Of a stretch of DNA of 64,000 nt, positions 1 to 8,408 are shown piece by piece (position 1 is the stretch's first letter; every line of letters starts with the position of its first letter). The stretch is from positions 971,118 to 1,035,117 of the forward strand of contig VIEA01000001.1 of assembly GCA_008087055.1 (NCBI GenBank), read 5' to 3'. The translations under genes were made by a program, and so were the position numbers. This stretch comes from Gammaproteobacteria bacterium LSUCC0096 (lineage in GTDB: Bacteria > Pseudomonadota > Gammaproteobacteria > Pseudomonadales > Litorivicinaceae). The notes under the pieces were generated by a model. It was not told the origin of the DNA. It searched no databases and saw nothing but the letters and a program-made list of their open reading frames with translations.

Positions 1-809
1 TTTCCTGCAACGGCAACAATTCGTGCCTTCTGAAGATGCTTATTCCCGTCCGAATCCGCATACAAAACGCCAGTAACCTTGCCGCTCTTATCATGCTCAA
101 TCTTGAGCACGTGCGCATTGGGACGCACTTCCAAGTGACCCGTTGCCTCACCTTTTGGAATTTCTGTGTAGGCAGAGGACCACTTTGCACCGAACTTACA
201 TCCCTGGAAACAGAAACCAACCTGTTGACAACCTGGGCGACCATCCCTTGGTTGGCTGTTTATGGCCATATTCCCTGTATGTACTTTTTTATATCCTAGC
301 TTTTTAGCACCAGCCTCGAAGACCTTATAGTTATTGTTCCCTGGCAATCCTGGTATACCGTTGGTTCGAGTCACTCCCATTTTCGCCTCAGCTTTGGCGT
401 AATAAGGCTCGAGTTCAGACAAACCGATCGGCCAGTCCAATAGGTTAGCTCCATGCACGTTGCCGTATACGGTTTGGGTCTTAAACTCATGCTCTTGAAA
501 CCTCAGAGAAGCACCTGCCCAATGAACAGTTGAGCCACCGACGGCTTTTACAATCCACGCTGGCAATCCGGAAAAGTCCTTCGCAACTCGCCAGTCGCCA
601 GACGTTGTCCGAGCGTCGAGCCAACTGATCTGTCCGAAGCTACCCCACTCATCGTTTTGATAGTCCTGAGGCAGATGACGTCCACCTGCTTCCAAACAAA
701 CAACATTAATACCTTTTTGGGCCAACTCATTCGAGAGCGTTCCACCACCGGCACCCGAACCTATTACAACGACGACACCATCATCATTTAAATCAAATTT
801 TGCACTCAT
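1..809 (-). CDS. GMC family oxidoreductase, large subunit (C-terminus outside window)
   Basis: The first about 269 residues of a flavoprotein dehydrogenase read leftward and run off the window edge. The N-terminus has the Rossmann FAD motif VIGSGAGGG (around residues 15-23), a following LEAGG acidic turn near residue 40, and a GGSTVHWAG stretch typical of glucose-methanol-choline (GMC) oxidoreductases of the gluconate/sorbitol/FAD-sugar dehydrogenase type. The ATG at 809 is the natural start. The small Tat-exported subunit lies 27 bases upstream in the same direction, so both are probably one operon encoding a periplasmic, electron-transfer-linked alcohol or sugar dehydrogenase. The substrate cannot be told. 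A cytochrome subunit, often the third partner, would lie outside the window if present. Confidence 0.9.
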   Translation of the reverse strand, partial: MSAKFDLNDDGVVVVIGSGAGGGTLSNELAQKGINVVCLEAGGRHLPQDYQNDEWGSFGQISWLDARTTSGDWRVAKDFSGLPAWIVKAVGGSTVHWAGASLRFQEHEFKTQTVYGNVHGANLLDWPIGLSELEPYYAKAEAKMGVTRTNGIPGLPGNNNYKVFEAGAKKLGYKKVHTGNMAINSQPRDGRPGCQQVGFCFQGCKFGAKWSSAYTEIPKGEATGHLEVRPNAHVLKIEHDKSGKVTGVLYADSDGNKHLQKARIVAVAG

Positions 810-836
810 TATTATGTTCTCCAATAGTTCCGATAA

Positions 837-1361
837 TCAGACCCAAGTGATGTCGTCAAATCCGCGGTTGATGTAACCGCCTTTGCTGTAAGACTCGCCC
901 TCATACCCGAATAACGGCCAAACTTCTTTATTGTTGTAGAGGCCTGTGACTAAGTTGCCTCGCATTGTCTGGAAGAAACTGCTCTGTTCCATCCCTCGAA
1001 GAATCTCGACACGCTCGAGTTCCCAAGGTACGGATAAATAATCCGCGTATCCGCGACCCTGAGCTGCCGCATCGAGTGCAGCAACACCGTCAGCAATACG
1101 CGCTTTGGATTCTTCAGAATCAAAACCTTTTACAGCTGCTGCGTAATACTGATCTGCCACATGGTTATGCGGATAGATATCTCGCGCCATCTGGATAAGC
1201 GCAGCCATCTCTTTAGGCGCGACATACTTGGTTTCCATGGCCCAAGTCGCGGTACTACCAGCAACAAAGCCTGTCCCAACAGCTAGTCCCGCACCAACAA
1301 CCATGCACCGCTTCAGTAGCTCACGGCGGCTGATGCCCTTTGATGAAGTGATCGTCTCCAT
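837..1361 (-). CDS. Tat-exported gluconate 2-dehydrogenase subunit 3-like protein
   Basis: A 174-residue protein with a twin-arginine signal (SRRELLKR at residues 11-18, then a hydrophobic stretch and an Ala-rich cleavage region near residue 42). The mature part matches the small gamma subunit that accompanies GMC dehydrogenases, which helps fold the flavin subunit and carries it through the Tat pathway. It lies directly upstream of the GMC subunit, same strand, 27 bases apart. The family call is by sequence character and context; the partner gene makes it likely. Confidence 0.82.
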   Translation of the reverse strand: METITSSKGISRRELLKRCMVVGAGLAVGTGFVAGSTATWAMETKYVAPKEMAALIQMARDIYPHNHVADQYYAAAVKGFDSEESKARIADGVAALDAAAQGRGYADYLSVPWELERVEILRGMEQSSFFQTMRGNLVTGLYNNKEVWPLFGYEGESYSKGGYINRGFDDITWV

Positions 1362-1612
1362 GTTTACCTTTCCTCTTTGTTATTCTAGAAATCGCTTCCG
1401 TCGATAAGCGACGAACCAAAAACCTCATTCGGAACGACGCGAGTTCTTGGCTTGATAGTGACGTGAATTGATCAAGAGGGGGTAGCACTGGAGTACTACA
1501 TTTTGAAAAAATATAAAAATATATTCGTTTTATATCAATAATTTAGATGGCTAACAGAGAATAGCCGCCGTCGCTAAACGAAAGCGGCCTTACAAAGATC
1601 AGAGCAGTTTAC

Positions 1613-1915
1613 TTAACTTGCTTTTAAATGCCGCTCTTCTTCCATCCTGGTCGCAAGTCGGTTGTCCATATAAATCAAACAAGCAGAACGCAGTAGCGAT
1701 GTGAAATTTTGTGGGGCACCTCTTAATTCTAGAACTTCATGATGAAGTTTCGAAATAAATGCCGGTGTTGTAAAACCTTGCGACTCAGCAACATCATCCA
1801 AGATCGACCAATACAAACCTTCGAGTCGGATACTTGTGACTTGCCCATCAAGGCGAATGCTTCGAGAGATGTAGGAATAGTTATCAGGATCTTGCCCAGC
1901 AAAAATCTGACACAT
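1613..1915 (-). CDS. Ribbon-helix-helix domain protein
   Basis: A 100-residue protein. After a short N-terminal tail it shows SRSIRLDGQVTSIRLEGLYW, then LDDVAESQGFTTPAFISKL. This beta-strand plus two-helix pattern is typical of the RHH_4 type of ribbon-helix-helix proteins, small dimeric DNA-binding proteins. It is likely a local regulator, but the target is unknown. It lies between the GMC dehydrogenase operon and the racemase, all on the minus strand, separated by about 250 and 170 bases, so it probably has its own promoter. An inverted repeat at 1994-2009 upstream could be its own operator. Confidence 0.7.
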   Translation of the reverse strand: MCQIFAGQDPDNYSYISRSIRLDGQVTSIRLEGLYWSILDDVAESQGFTTPAFISKLHHEVLELRGAPQNFTSLLRSACLIYMDNRLATRMEEERHLKAS

Positions 1916-1993
1916 AACTAACCCTCCTAGTTTTTAGTTATTTATTATTAATGACTGATTCGAGAATACTCTTTTACTTCGATAACACAACCT

Positions 1994-2009
1994 TTTTGGG
2001 ATACCAAAA
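1994..2009. promoter_or_regulatory. Inverted repeat upstream of the ribbon-helix-helix gene
   Basis: TTTTGG-GATA-CCAAAA, a perfect 6-base inverted repeat with a 4-base spacer, about 80 bases upstream of the ribbon-helix-helix start. Small RHH repressors bind such short inverted sites, so autoregulation is possible. This is inference only. Confidence 0.3.
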
Positions 2010-2085
2010 GTGCATAAGCCTCAAATTCGAACAAAATTTGAGCAACAAAATGAATGATATGGTATTCCTTATGTGCCAAAAAGAC

Positions 2086-2781
2086 TCAATTGCTCAAAGA
2101 GAAATCAACAAGGCTTTCTGAGTGCAATGCAGTTGTATCGAGGATGGGAACTAAGGTTTGTGACTGATTAATCAGTAAGCCGATTTCTGTGCAACCAAGA
2201 ACCACGCCATCAGCACCTTGACTTGATAATTCACCGATCACAGTTAAAAAATAATTGCGGGATGCAGCATTAATTTCCCCATTGCAGAGCTCCTCATAAA
2301 TGATTCGATGTATTTCATGGCGCTGGGTCTCAGTAGGGGTGATGATGTTAACCGAAAAATTATTTTCCAGACGATCTGACAAAAATGGTTTTTCCATAGT
2401 GAACCGCGTACCCAATAATCCGAGGCATCGATGATTATGAACCACTGCAAAGGAGCCAAGTGCGTCACCGATGTGGATCAAGGGAATAGTGACTTGAGAG
2501 CGAATATGATCAAACACAACGTGCATCGTGTTTGTGCAAATCGCAATGCAATCTGCACCTGCTCGCTCGAGACGTTTTGCTGCATACGCAAGCATAGCTG
2601 CAGCCGAATCCCAATCGCCATCTGATTGACATTTTTCAATTTCGGCGAAATCGACACTCACCATCACGATCTTTGCGGAATGAAAGCCACCAAGTTTCTC
2701 ATTAATTGCTCGGTTGATGAGCGTGTAGTAAGTCCGTGTGCTTTCCCAACTCATTCCGCCCAAGAGCCCGATGGTTTTCAT
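2086..2781 (-). CDS. Aspartate/glutamate racemase family protein (YgeA-like)
   Basis: A 231-residue cofactor-independent amino acid racemase. It has the N-terminal MKTIGLLGGMSWEST signature and both catalytic cysteines in family context: CTNTMH (Cys82) and LGCTEI (Cys197). The family interconverts L- and D-amino acids by two-base chemistry; E. coli YgeA is the nearest well-known relative. The ATG overlaps the stop of an upstream 42-residue peptide (TGATG), which suggests translational coupling. Substrate specificity (Asp, Glu, homoserine or other) cannot be read from the sequence. Both Cys residues are present, so the enzyme should be active. Confidence 0.88.
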   Translation of the reverse strand: MKTIGLLGGMSWESTRTYYTLINRAINEKLGGFHSAKIVMVSVDFAEIEKCQSDGDWDSAAAMLAYAAKRLERAGADCIAICTNTMHVVFDHIRSQVTIPLIHIGDALGSFAVVHNHRCLGLLGTRFTMEKPFLSDRLENNFSVNIITPTETQRHEIHRIIYEELCNGEINAASRNYFLTVIGELSSQGADGVVLGCTEIGLLINQSQTLVPILDTTALHSESLVDFSLSN

Positions 2782-2909
2782 CAGCTAAACCAACCACCTA
2801 ATTCACTGACATATAAAATGAGAAGAACAAAGGAGATGCCCTTCCATACCCACAAATTCTGACGAAGCTCTTCGGCTTCCTTCTCTAAGACTTTTAAGTC
2901 ATCGCTCAT
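2781..2909 (-). CDS. 42-residue single-span membrane peptide
   Basis: A short ORF: charged N-terminal helix (MSDDLKVLEKEAEELRQ) followed by a hydrophobic span (GISFVLLILYV) and a short tail. It has AGGGGG 11 bases before the ATG, and its TGA overlaps the racemase ATG by one base (TGATG). The good ribosome site, one clear membrane span and coupling argue that it is real. Function unknown; topology is probably N-in. Confidence 0.6.
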   Translation of the reverse strand: MSDDLKVLEKEAEELRQNLWVWKGISFVLLILYVSELGGWFS

Positions 2910-3057
2910 AAGTTTCTTAACCCCCTAAAGCTCATATCAGGCCCGCTAGCTGCGTTACGGCGCAATGACACAACCTTCTCATTTTCAACCATGATTGAAA
3001 ATACAAACCGCGGTACTATGTGTTCATCAAAGAGCTTTTTAACCGTATGAGGATTGA

Positions 3058-3399
3058 ATGAAACAAGTAATCAAGACAATTGCCACCGTTTTATTGGTCG
3101 GCTTTGCATCAATCGCACAAGCGGCTGCACCGCTGACCTATCGTTGTGTTGATGTGATTACTAAACGAGCGTTTCAGTTTGAGATCCCAGCAGATGGTAA
3201 TGGAATGCTCACAATTGCACCTGGATTTCCAGTGCGATCTCGCGACGAATTACCAATGACTGGTTTTGGTTCGAAGACGTCATTTCGATTTGGGAACGAA
3301 GTCGAAGGCGGAATGTTCCGTAATGGAATTTTCTACTACCATCGTCACGACACAGGGACAGGAACCAAAGTCGTCAGTGGCACCTGCCGGATCATCTAA
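3058..3399 (+). CDS. Small secreted protein of unknown function
   Basis: 113 residues with a clear Sec signal peptide (MKQVIK then a hydrophobic stretch ending in AQA-A around residue 22). The mature domain has two Cys (YRCVDV near the start and GTCRII at the very end), which could form a disulfide in the periplasm. GAGGA sits about 6 bases before the ATG. I do not recognise the family. It is monocistronic and divergent from the racemase pair. Confidence 0.65.
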   Translation: MKQVIKTIATVLLVGFASIAQAAAPLTYRCVDVITKRAFQFEIPADGNGMLTIAPGFPVRSRDELPMTGFGSKTSFRFGNEVEGGMFRNGIFYYHRHDTGTGTKVVSGTCRII

Positions 3400-3573
3400 C
3401 TAGAGAATTCGGCACCAGCCCTTTTTGCCTAAGACATCATTAAATCCGCGAAGCTCTCGGTAATGGCACCGGTCTGATTCGTAATCGATGATTGCATAGG
3501 CGCAAAATGACAAAGTCCCGCCAATGCAGAGCAGTGCAACAAACGTTTGCATGTGATGCTTTATCCAACCCAT
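3400..3573 (-). CDS. 57-residue putative single-span membrane protein
   Basis: An ORF on the strand opposite its neighbours, in the gap between two secreted-protein genes. It begins MGWIKHHMQTFVALLCIGGT, has one hydrophobic span (residues 9-29), then a polar tail with two Cys (RCHYREL and GWCRIL). AGGA lies about 9 bases upstream of the ATG. Its stop touches the end of the + strand gene at 3399, a convergent arrangement. No family is recognised; a chance ORF cannot be excluded. Confidence 0.42.
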   Translation of the reverse strand: MGWIKHHMQTFVALLCIGGTLSFCAYAIIDYESDRCHYRELRGFNDVLGKKGWCRIL

Positions 3574-3719
3574 CGCTCGATCCTGGCTACACCTACCCTA
3601 TCAATCGGCCGTGCCAAACAAAACTTCAGATTCATAGGCATAAATGATTCAAATCATGTCTCCCTAACAGCTTATGCGATATCGTGAGACTGTTAAAAGG
3701 CCATAACGAGGAGGAGGCC

Positions 3720-4022
3720 ATGAGATATTGGCTGGCCTGCGTAACAACGGTGACACTTGGATTGACGGCCCCGCTTTCGTCTGCAAACACGGAGGCAGCT
3801 AAAGAAAAGCTGATCCAGCATTACATGGAGCCAGGGCGAGTTGAGGTGCAGTGGACAGAAGATAAGTTTCAGATCGCCGTTAAATCCATGCCCATGAGCT
3901 CAAAGCTGTTTCTGATGTCTGTCTGCCGAACAGCAGCGCTCGAATATTATCTCAACAAGTTTTCAGTCGAGCTGCGGCGCATCGGATCGCAGAAAATCGA
4001 GGCGACCCGCCATTGTCGCTAA
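3720..4022 (+). CDS. Small secreted hypothetical protein
   Basis: 100 residues starting at MRYWLACVTTVTL, a signal peptide cut near LSSANT. A very strong ribosome site (GAGGAGG) lies directly before this ATG, so it is preferred over an upstream in-frame ATG at 3684. The mature part is charged and contains two Cys (SVCRTAAL and the C-terminal RHCR). I do not recognise a family. Its stop overlaps the end of the convergent OsmC gene by 4 bases. Confidence 0.6.
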   Translation: MRYWLACVTTVTLGLTAPLSSANTEAAKEKLIQHYMEPGRVEVQWTEDKFQIAVKSMPMSSKLFLMSVCRTAALEYYLNKFSVELRRIGSQKIEATRHCR

Positions 4023-4402
4023 TCAGACGATTTCAATTGAAACGTAATTTGCCTCGATAAAGTTGTCTTTACCGGGCAACGACTCAAAACATCTCGGATT
4101 CTCTCTCGAACATCGTCAGCACAACAATCATCAAAACAAATATCGTATTCAAACCGTGTCGCTTGATCAGATCGCATGAGCTCAACCCGAACGGATGACT
4201 CACCAACCTCAATATCATGCTCTCTAGCATACATACGCATCGTAATCTGCAGGCATGATGCCAAAGCGGCTTCAAGGAGGTCATGCGGCCGACAGCCATT
4301 CCCCTGCCCACCTTTATCCAATCCAACATCTGAGAAAATGTATTGATCACCGCATGTGAGCTTGGTGAGGTAGTCAGTAAACTGAAAGTCTGCACGAACC
4401 AT
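4019..4402 (-). CDS. OsmC family protein
   Basis: 127 residues of the OsmC/Ohr fold. The two family cysteines are present: ASCLQITMRMYA (first, after the GxRPHDLLEAALASC helix start) and SRCPVKTTL (second). Members reduce organic hydroperoxides with a reactive Cys pair, or act as stress proteins; the exact subtype is unclear. It is the last gene of the TRAP/CoA-transferase/lyase operon, 9 bases after the HMG-CoA lyase, and may simply protect against by-products of that catabolism. Confidence 0.82.
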   Translation of the reverse strand: MVRADFQFTDYLTKLTCGDQYIFSDVGLDKGGQGNGCRPHDLLEAALASCLQITMRMYAREHDIEVGESSVRVELMRSDQATRFEYDICFDDCCADDVRERIRDVLSRCPVKTTLSRQITFQLKSSD

Positions 4403-4411
4403 CTCGAACCC

Positions 4412-5365
4412 TTAAGCTGGGAGGCCTAAACGACAACGTAAATCATCTGACATCGGATGCGTTGTGAGTTTTGAGCCCGCATGGCGAACCAAACCTGGCA
4501 ATGGATCCGACAACAGATCTTCAAGCTGTCCTGCAATGTTCACTAATGCATCGAGATCAACATCGCAACTGTAACCGTCAAAAATCAACGCGTGCACAAG
4601 ATCTTCGGTACAGACATTACCGGTCGCTCCAGGCGCATAAGGGCAACCTCCGATACCACCGATTGACGCATCTAAGTGTCGAACACCAGCATCAATTCCC
4701 GCCAGCGCATTCGCAATCCCAAGGCCACGCGTGTTGTGGAGGTGCAACGTCACCTCCGTGCGTGGAAATGCGTCGAGAACCTGTTTGCACACATCAAATA
4801 TTTGATGCGGTGTTGCAGTCCCTACGGTGTCGGCAAGCGTTAACGAATCGATTCCAACATCGACATAGCGCTTGGCCCAATCCAAAACCGATGATGGCTC
4901 AACTTTACCAACAAACGGACATCCAAAGGCAGTTGCAAGTGTCCCGTTTACTTTCAATGATCCTCGATTAGCGCAAATCTCTCGGAATTGATTCAGCGAG
5001 TCTTCACAGGTCATCCGAAGATTGGCCATGTTGTGCGCGTTACTGACCGACATCACGACATTCACTTCGTCAAGATCCACAGCCAAAGCACGCTCAAGAC
5101 CGCGGATATTCGGAATTAATGCACTGTATGTAACGCCTGATGCACGCTCAATCGCGTTCAACACATTTTCGGCGTCAGCGAGCAGTGGAACCGCTTTCGG
5201 CGAAACAAAAGATGTCACTTCAATTTTTGACAAACCTGTCTGAGATAACTGGTTCAATAACCGGATCTTATCTGCCGTTTCAACAAATTGTCCCGCGCTC
5301 TGCAGACCGTCCCGCATGCCAACTTCTTGAATCCGAATCACCTCATTCGGCACATCATTCATCAT
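4412..5365 (-). CDS. mvaB: Hydroxymethylglutaryl-CoA lyase
   Basis: 317 residues, a full-length HMG-CoA lyase. It shows the N-terminal GMRDGLQ catalytic motif (residues 16-22), the metal-binding HLHNTRG motif, and the diagnostic GGIGGCPYAPGATGN loop with the catalytic cysteine. It cleaves (S)-HMG-CoA to acetyl-CoA and acetoacetate, as in leucine breakdown. Here no isovaleryl-CoA or methylcrotonyl-CoA genes are near; instead it overlaps a CaiB-type CoA-transferase and a TRAP transporter, so the HMG-CoA may come from an imported acid. CAGGAGG before the ATG sets the start. A closely related acyl-CoA lyase activity cannot be excluded. Confidence 0.93.
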   Translation of the reverse strand: MMNDVPNEVIRIQEVGMRDGLQSAGQFVETADKIRLLNQLSQTGLSKIEVTSFVSPKAVPLLADAENVLNAIERASGVTYSALIPNIRGLERALAVDLDEVNVVMSVSNAHNMANLRMTCEDSLNQFREICANRGSLKVNGTLATAFGCPFVGKVEPSSVLDWAKRYVDVGIDSLTLADTVGTATPHQIFDVCKQVLDAFPRTEVTLHLHNTRGLGIANALAGIDAGVRHLDASIGGIGGCPYAPGATGNVCTEDLVHALIFDGYSCDVDLDALVNIAGQLEDLLSDPLPGLVRHAGSKLTTHPMSDDLRCRLGLPA

Positions 5366-6560
5366 TGCCTCCTGATACCTTTCTGATCATCTCTGCATCA
5401 AGACCTAAACGCTCCAATATTTCTTGGTTATGCGCACCCAACTGAGGCCCGAGCCAACGAGTTTCACCCGGTGTTTTTGTGAGTTTTGGAACTGCTGCAG
5501 GCATGTAAAGATCAAGACCTGATTGCAACGCATGATGCTCAATTGCTCCTCGAGCTTTGATCTGTTCATCCTCAAACACTTCGGCGACGGAATTAATCCC
5601 TGATGCCGGCACTGCGGCTGCTTCAAGAATATCGAGTGCCTCTGTCAAACTGACGGAAGCTGACCACCCGCCAAGGATTTCATCGAGCTGATCTGAGGCT
5701 CTCGCACGACCATCGTTATGTTTGAACCGCGGATCGTTAGCCACATCAGAGCGACCAATTGCCTGCATCAGTCGTTGAAAAATACTGTCACCATTAGCGG
5801 CCAGCACCAGATATCTTCCGTCTTTTGTCATATAGGTATTCGAAGGCGCTATTCCAGGAAGGCTGGAGCCTGTTCGCTCTCGCACAGTACCATCTGCACC
5901 GTACTCAGGGATCAAACTCTCAGTCACCGCGAGCACAGATTCAATCAGCGAAACATCAACGACCTGACCTTCCCCTGTTTGTTCCGCATGACGCAAAGCC
6001 ATCAGTGTTCCTACGACGCCGTAGAGTGACGCAAGTGTGTCCCCAATACTCACTCCTGTGCGCACTGGTGCGCGATCAGGATATCCAATGAGATAACGTA
6101 ACCCACCAATCGCCTCAGCGATCGCTGCAAAGCCTGGTTTATTTGCATAGGGGCCCGACTGCCCATAACCCGAGACACGCAACATGACGAGCTTTGGATT
6201 CACCGTCGATAGCGTATCCCACCCCAGATTCCATTTTTCAAGAGTACCTGGCCTGAAGTTTTCGACCAGCACATCGGCTTCCTTGACGAGATCGCGTAAT
6301 ACAGCCTGTGCATCTGAGTCCTTCAAATTCAGCGCCAAAGACTTTTTGTTCCGACTCTGGGAATACCACCACAGTGATGTGTCACCATCCATTTTTCGCC
6401 ATTTTCGTAGAGGATCACCAATGCCTGGTGGCTCGATCTTGATAACCTCAGCGCCAAACTGAGCGAGCAATGCACCAGCGTAGGGTCCTGCGATTAGCGA
6501 GCCCATCTCAAGCACTCGAATACCGGTTAAGGGTCCCGATCCAGATTGCACTGTCTTCAT
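5355..6560 (-). CDS. CaiB/BaiF family (class III) CoA-transferase
   Basis: About 401 residues. The N-terminus GIRVLEMGSLIAGPYAGALLAQFGAEVIKIE and KSLALNLK are classic for family III CoA-transferases; the catalytic Asp lies in the GVSIGDTLASLYG region. These enzymes move CoA from a donor such as succinyl-CoA to an acid. The AAGGGGGG site before the ATG at 6560 supports this start rather than an earlier one inside dctM. It overlaps the lyase gene by 11 bases. By context the acceptor is likely 3-hydroxy-3-methylglutarate or a relative (compare human SUGCT and succinyl-CoA:citramalate transferases), which is inference. Confidence 0.9.
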   Translation of the reverse strand: MKTVQSGSGPLTGIRVLEMGSLIAGPYAGALLAQFGAEVIKIEPPGIGDPLRKWRKMDGDTSLWWYSQSRNKKSLALNLKDSDAQAVLRDLVKEADVLVENFRPGTLEKWNLGWDTLSTVNPKLVMLRVSGYGQSGPYANKPGFAAIAEAIGGLRYLIGYPDRAPVRTGVSIGDTLASLYGVVGTLMALRHAEQTGEGQVVDVSLIESVLAVTESLIPEYGADGTVRERTGSSLPGIAPSNTYMTKDGRYLVLAANGDSIFQRLMQAIGRSDVANDPRFKHNDGRARASDQLDEILGGWSASVSLTEALDILEAAAVPASGINSVAEVFEDEQIKARGAIEHHALQSGLDLYMPAAVPKLTKTPGETRWLGPQLGAHNQEILERLGLDAEMIRKVSGGNDE

Positions 6561-6570
6561 AATGCCCCCC

Positions 6571-7872
6571 TTATCCAAACGGCAACCACAGTACGAGATT
6601 CGGGAAAATAGTGAAGAGAATCACTGCGAGCACAAGAATCAAGAAAAATGGGAATGAGCCCCGAGCAACTGTCATGAGCGATGTTTGACCCGGAGAGATA
6701 CCCTGAATTACAAACAAATTGAGCCCAACTGGCGGGGTAATTACAGCCATTTCTGTCACGATCGCCATCACAATCCCAAACCAAATCGGGTCGTAATTGA
6801 AATTTTTAATGATGGGCAACAAAAGCGGTGTTGCGATCAAGATGACAGAAACAACATCCATGAACATCCCCATGACAATCAAGAGCAAAAAGATCGCCAC
6901 TAACACCATGTATTTATCAAATCCCTGCTCAACGATCCAAGCGACCAGATCCTGAGGAACGCGCAGCCGAGTGAGCAAGTAACCGAACACGAGCGCACTG
7001 GCCAAGATAGCTAAGATCATCCCTGTAGTTCGGGTTGTATCAGAAATAATTCGGCCAATAGATTCGAAATTGAGGGTACGTTTATAGGCAGCAATTGCCA
7101 GTGCACCAATACACCCCACTGCAGCGGATTCACTCGGTGTTGCGATACCAAAATAGATTGATCCGAGTACAGCAAATACCAAAAGAAGAGCTGGAATGGT
7201 GACAATCCATGGATTATCACGTTGACCATCCTCGAGCTCCGATAGATCAACTGCTGGCATCAATTCAGGTTTGACGTATCCAAGGATCAGCAGATACACC
7301 ATCATCATGACTGAAATGATTATTCCCGGAATCACACCTGCAATGAATAAATAGCCAACTGACTCCCCAGCGACCAGACCATACAGAATCAGCCCAACAC
7401 TTGGAGGAATGAGGAGTGCTAAACTCCCAGCTGACGCAATTACACCTGTCGCTACTGTCTTTGCGTAGCCTGCCTTCAACATTTCAGGAATCGCGAACTT
7501 ACCAATCGTCGCAGCGCCTGCCAAAGACACCCCACACATTGCACCAAACACCGCGCAAGCAAACACACTGGCAACGGCCAGTGATCCTCGAACACGATGC
7601 AGACTGATACGAATCGCGCGATAGATATCGCCACCAAGTCCGGATACGAAGATGATCTCGCCCATCAGTATGAAGAGTGGAACTGCGACGAGCGTAAAGC
7701 TTGCCATCCGGTCGTACATAACACCTGGTAACGCACTGAGTGCATCAAAGCCCTGCAGAAGAAAGATGCCGATCGCACTCGAAACACCAAGCGCCACGAA
7801 TACAGGAACACCAATCGCCATCATGGCAAACAGCGCTGCAATCGCTAGGATTGCCATTGTTGCTGTATCCAT
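6571..7872 (-). CDS. dctM: TRAP transporter large permease (DctM-like)
   Basis: 433 residues with about a dozen hydrophobic segments and the DctM signature regions (FVSGLGGDIYRAI, AGSLALLIPPSVGLILYG, VITPPVGLNLFVIQGI). It is the sodium- or proton-coupled membrane subunit of a tripartite ATP-independent periplasmic transporter. The ATG at 7872 overlaps the dctQ stop (TAATG) and has GGGAG upstream, so an N-terminal extension inside dctQ is rejected. Confidence 0.95.
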   Translation of the reverse strand: MDTATMAILAIAALFAMMAIGVPVFVALGVSSAIGIFLLQGFDALSALPGVMYDRMASFTLVAVPLFILMGEIIFVSGLGGDIYRAIRISLHRVRGSLAVASVFACAVFGAMCGVSLAGAATIGKFAIPEMLKAGYAKTVATGVIASAGSLALLIPPSVGLILYGLVAGESVGYLFIAGVIPGIIISVMMMVYLLILGYVKPELMPAVDLSELEDGQRDNPWIVTIPALLLVFAVLGSIYFGIATPSESAAVGCIGALAIAAYKRTLNFESIGRIISDTTRTTGMILAILASALVFGYLLTRLRVPQDLVAWIVEQGFDKYMVLVAIFLLLIVMGMFMDVVSVILIATPLLLPIIKNFNYDPIWFGIVMAIVTEMAVITPPVGLNLFVIQGISPGQTSLMTVARGSFPFFLILVLAVILFTIFPNLVLWLPFG

Positions 7873-8357
7873 TATTGATCTCCCTCTTGAGCTACATTCT
7901 GAGATAACAGGTCCAACGCTGACTGAAAGCCTAGCGCCAAAAATCCGAGCGGAATCGGTAAATACGCAATCCACATCGGGAAGGCCATTAACGATGACGA
8001 TGCGGTTTGTGATTCAAACGCATGCAAAGTCATTCCCATACCAAACCAAAACACGAGAAAACTGAAGGCGGCAGTGATGACTGCGGAAACTTTATTGCAG
8101 ATCGTCTTAGCATCAGTTGGCAGTAAATCAATCAGTAGCTCAACGGACACATGACCGCCCCGCCGGTAAATCATTGCTAATGGGAGGAAGCCCATGGCGA
8201 CCAAACAATATTCGGTAATCTCAAGTGAAGACTGTGTCGGACTATTAAAAATATACCGAGCAACAACCTCTCCTGTAACAACTGCGAGTGTGCCCAGAAT
8301 CGAAATTTGGGCAACACGATAGGTCACGAGCGACAATACTCGAATGAGACTTAACAT
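7872..8357 (-). CDS. dctQ: TRAP transporter small permease (DctQ-like)
   Basis: 161 residues with four hydrophobic segments and the conserved EVVARYIFNSP and RRGGHVSVELL motifs of TRAP small subunits. It joins DctM in the inner membrane. It lies between the binding-protein gene (about 50 bases upstream with a hairpin) and dctM (1-base overlap). Confidence 0.92.
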   Translation of the reverse strand: MLSLIRVLSLVTYRVAQISILGTLAVVTGEVVARYIFNSPTQSSLEITEYCLVAMGFLPLAMIYRRGGHVSVELLIDLLPTDAKTICNKVSAVITAAFSFLVFWFGMGMTLHAFESQTASSSLMAFPMWIAYLPIPLGFLALGFQSALDLLSQNVAQEGDQ

Positions 8358-8372
8358 GGGATTGACCTCGAA

Positions 8373-8392
8373 CTGCCCGGCGAACCGGGCAG
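8373..8392 (-). terminator. Intercistronic hairpin between dctP and dctQ
   Basis: CTGCCCGG-TTCG-CCGGGCAG on the coding strand: a perfect 8-base stem with a UUCG loop, 16 bases after the binding-protein stop and with no T-tract. More likely an mRNA-stabilising or attenuating element that keeps the binding protein in excess over the permeases than a full terminator. Confidence 0.6.
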
Positions 8393-8408
8393 TATTTAAC
8401 GATAGGTA

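Noticed and set aside
3405-3418. GAATTCGGCACCAG, close to the EcoRI cDNA-library adaptor GAATTCGGCACGAG
   Set aside because: One base differs, it lies inside a readable minus-strand ORF and there is no junction in the flanking sequence, so contamination is unlikely.
3644-3657. ATGATT-CA-AATCAT inverted repeat upstream of the gene at 3720
   Set aside because: Short and AT-rich; does not fit the FNR pattern TTGAT-N4-ATCAA and could occur by chance.
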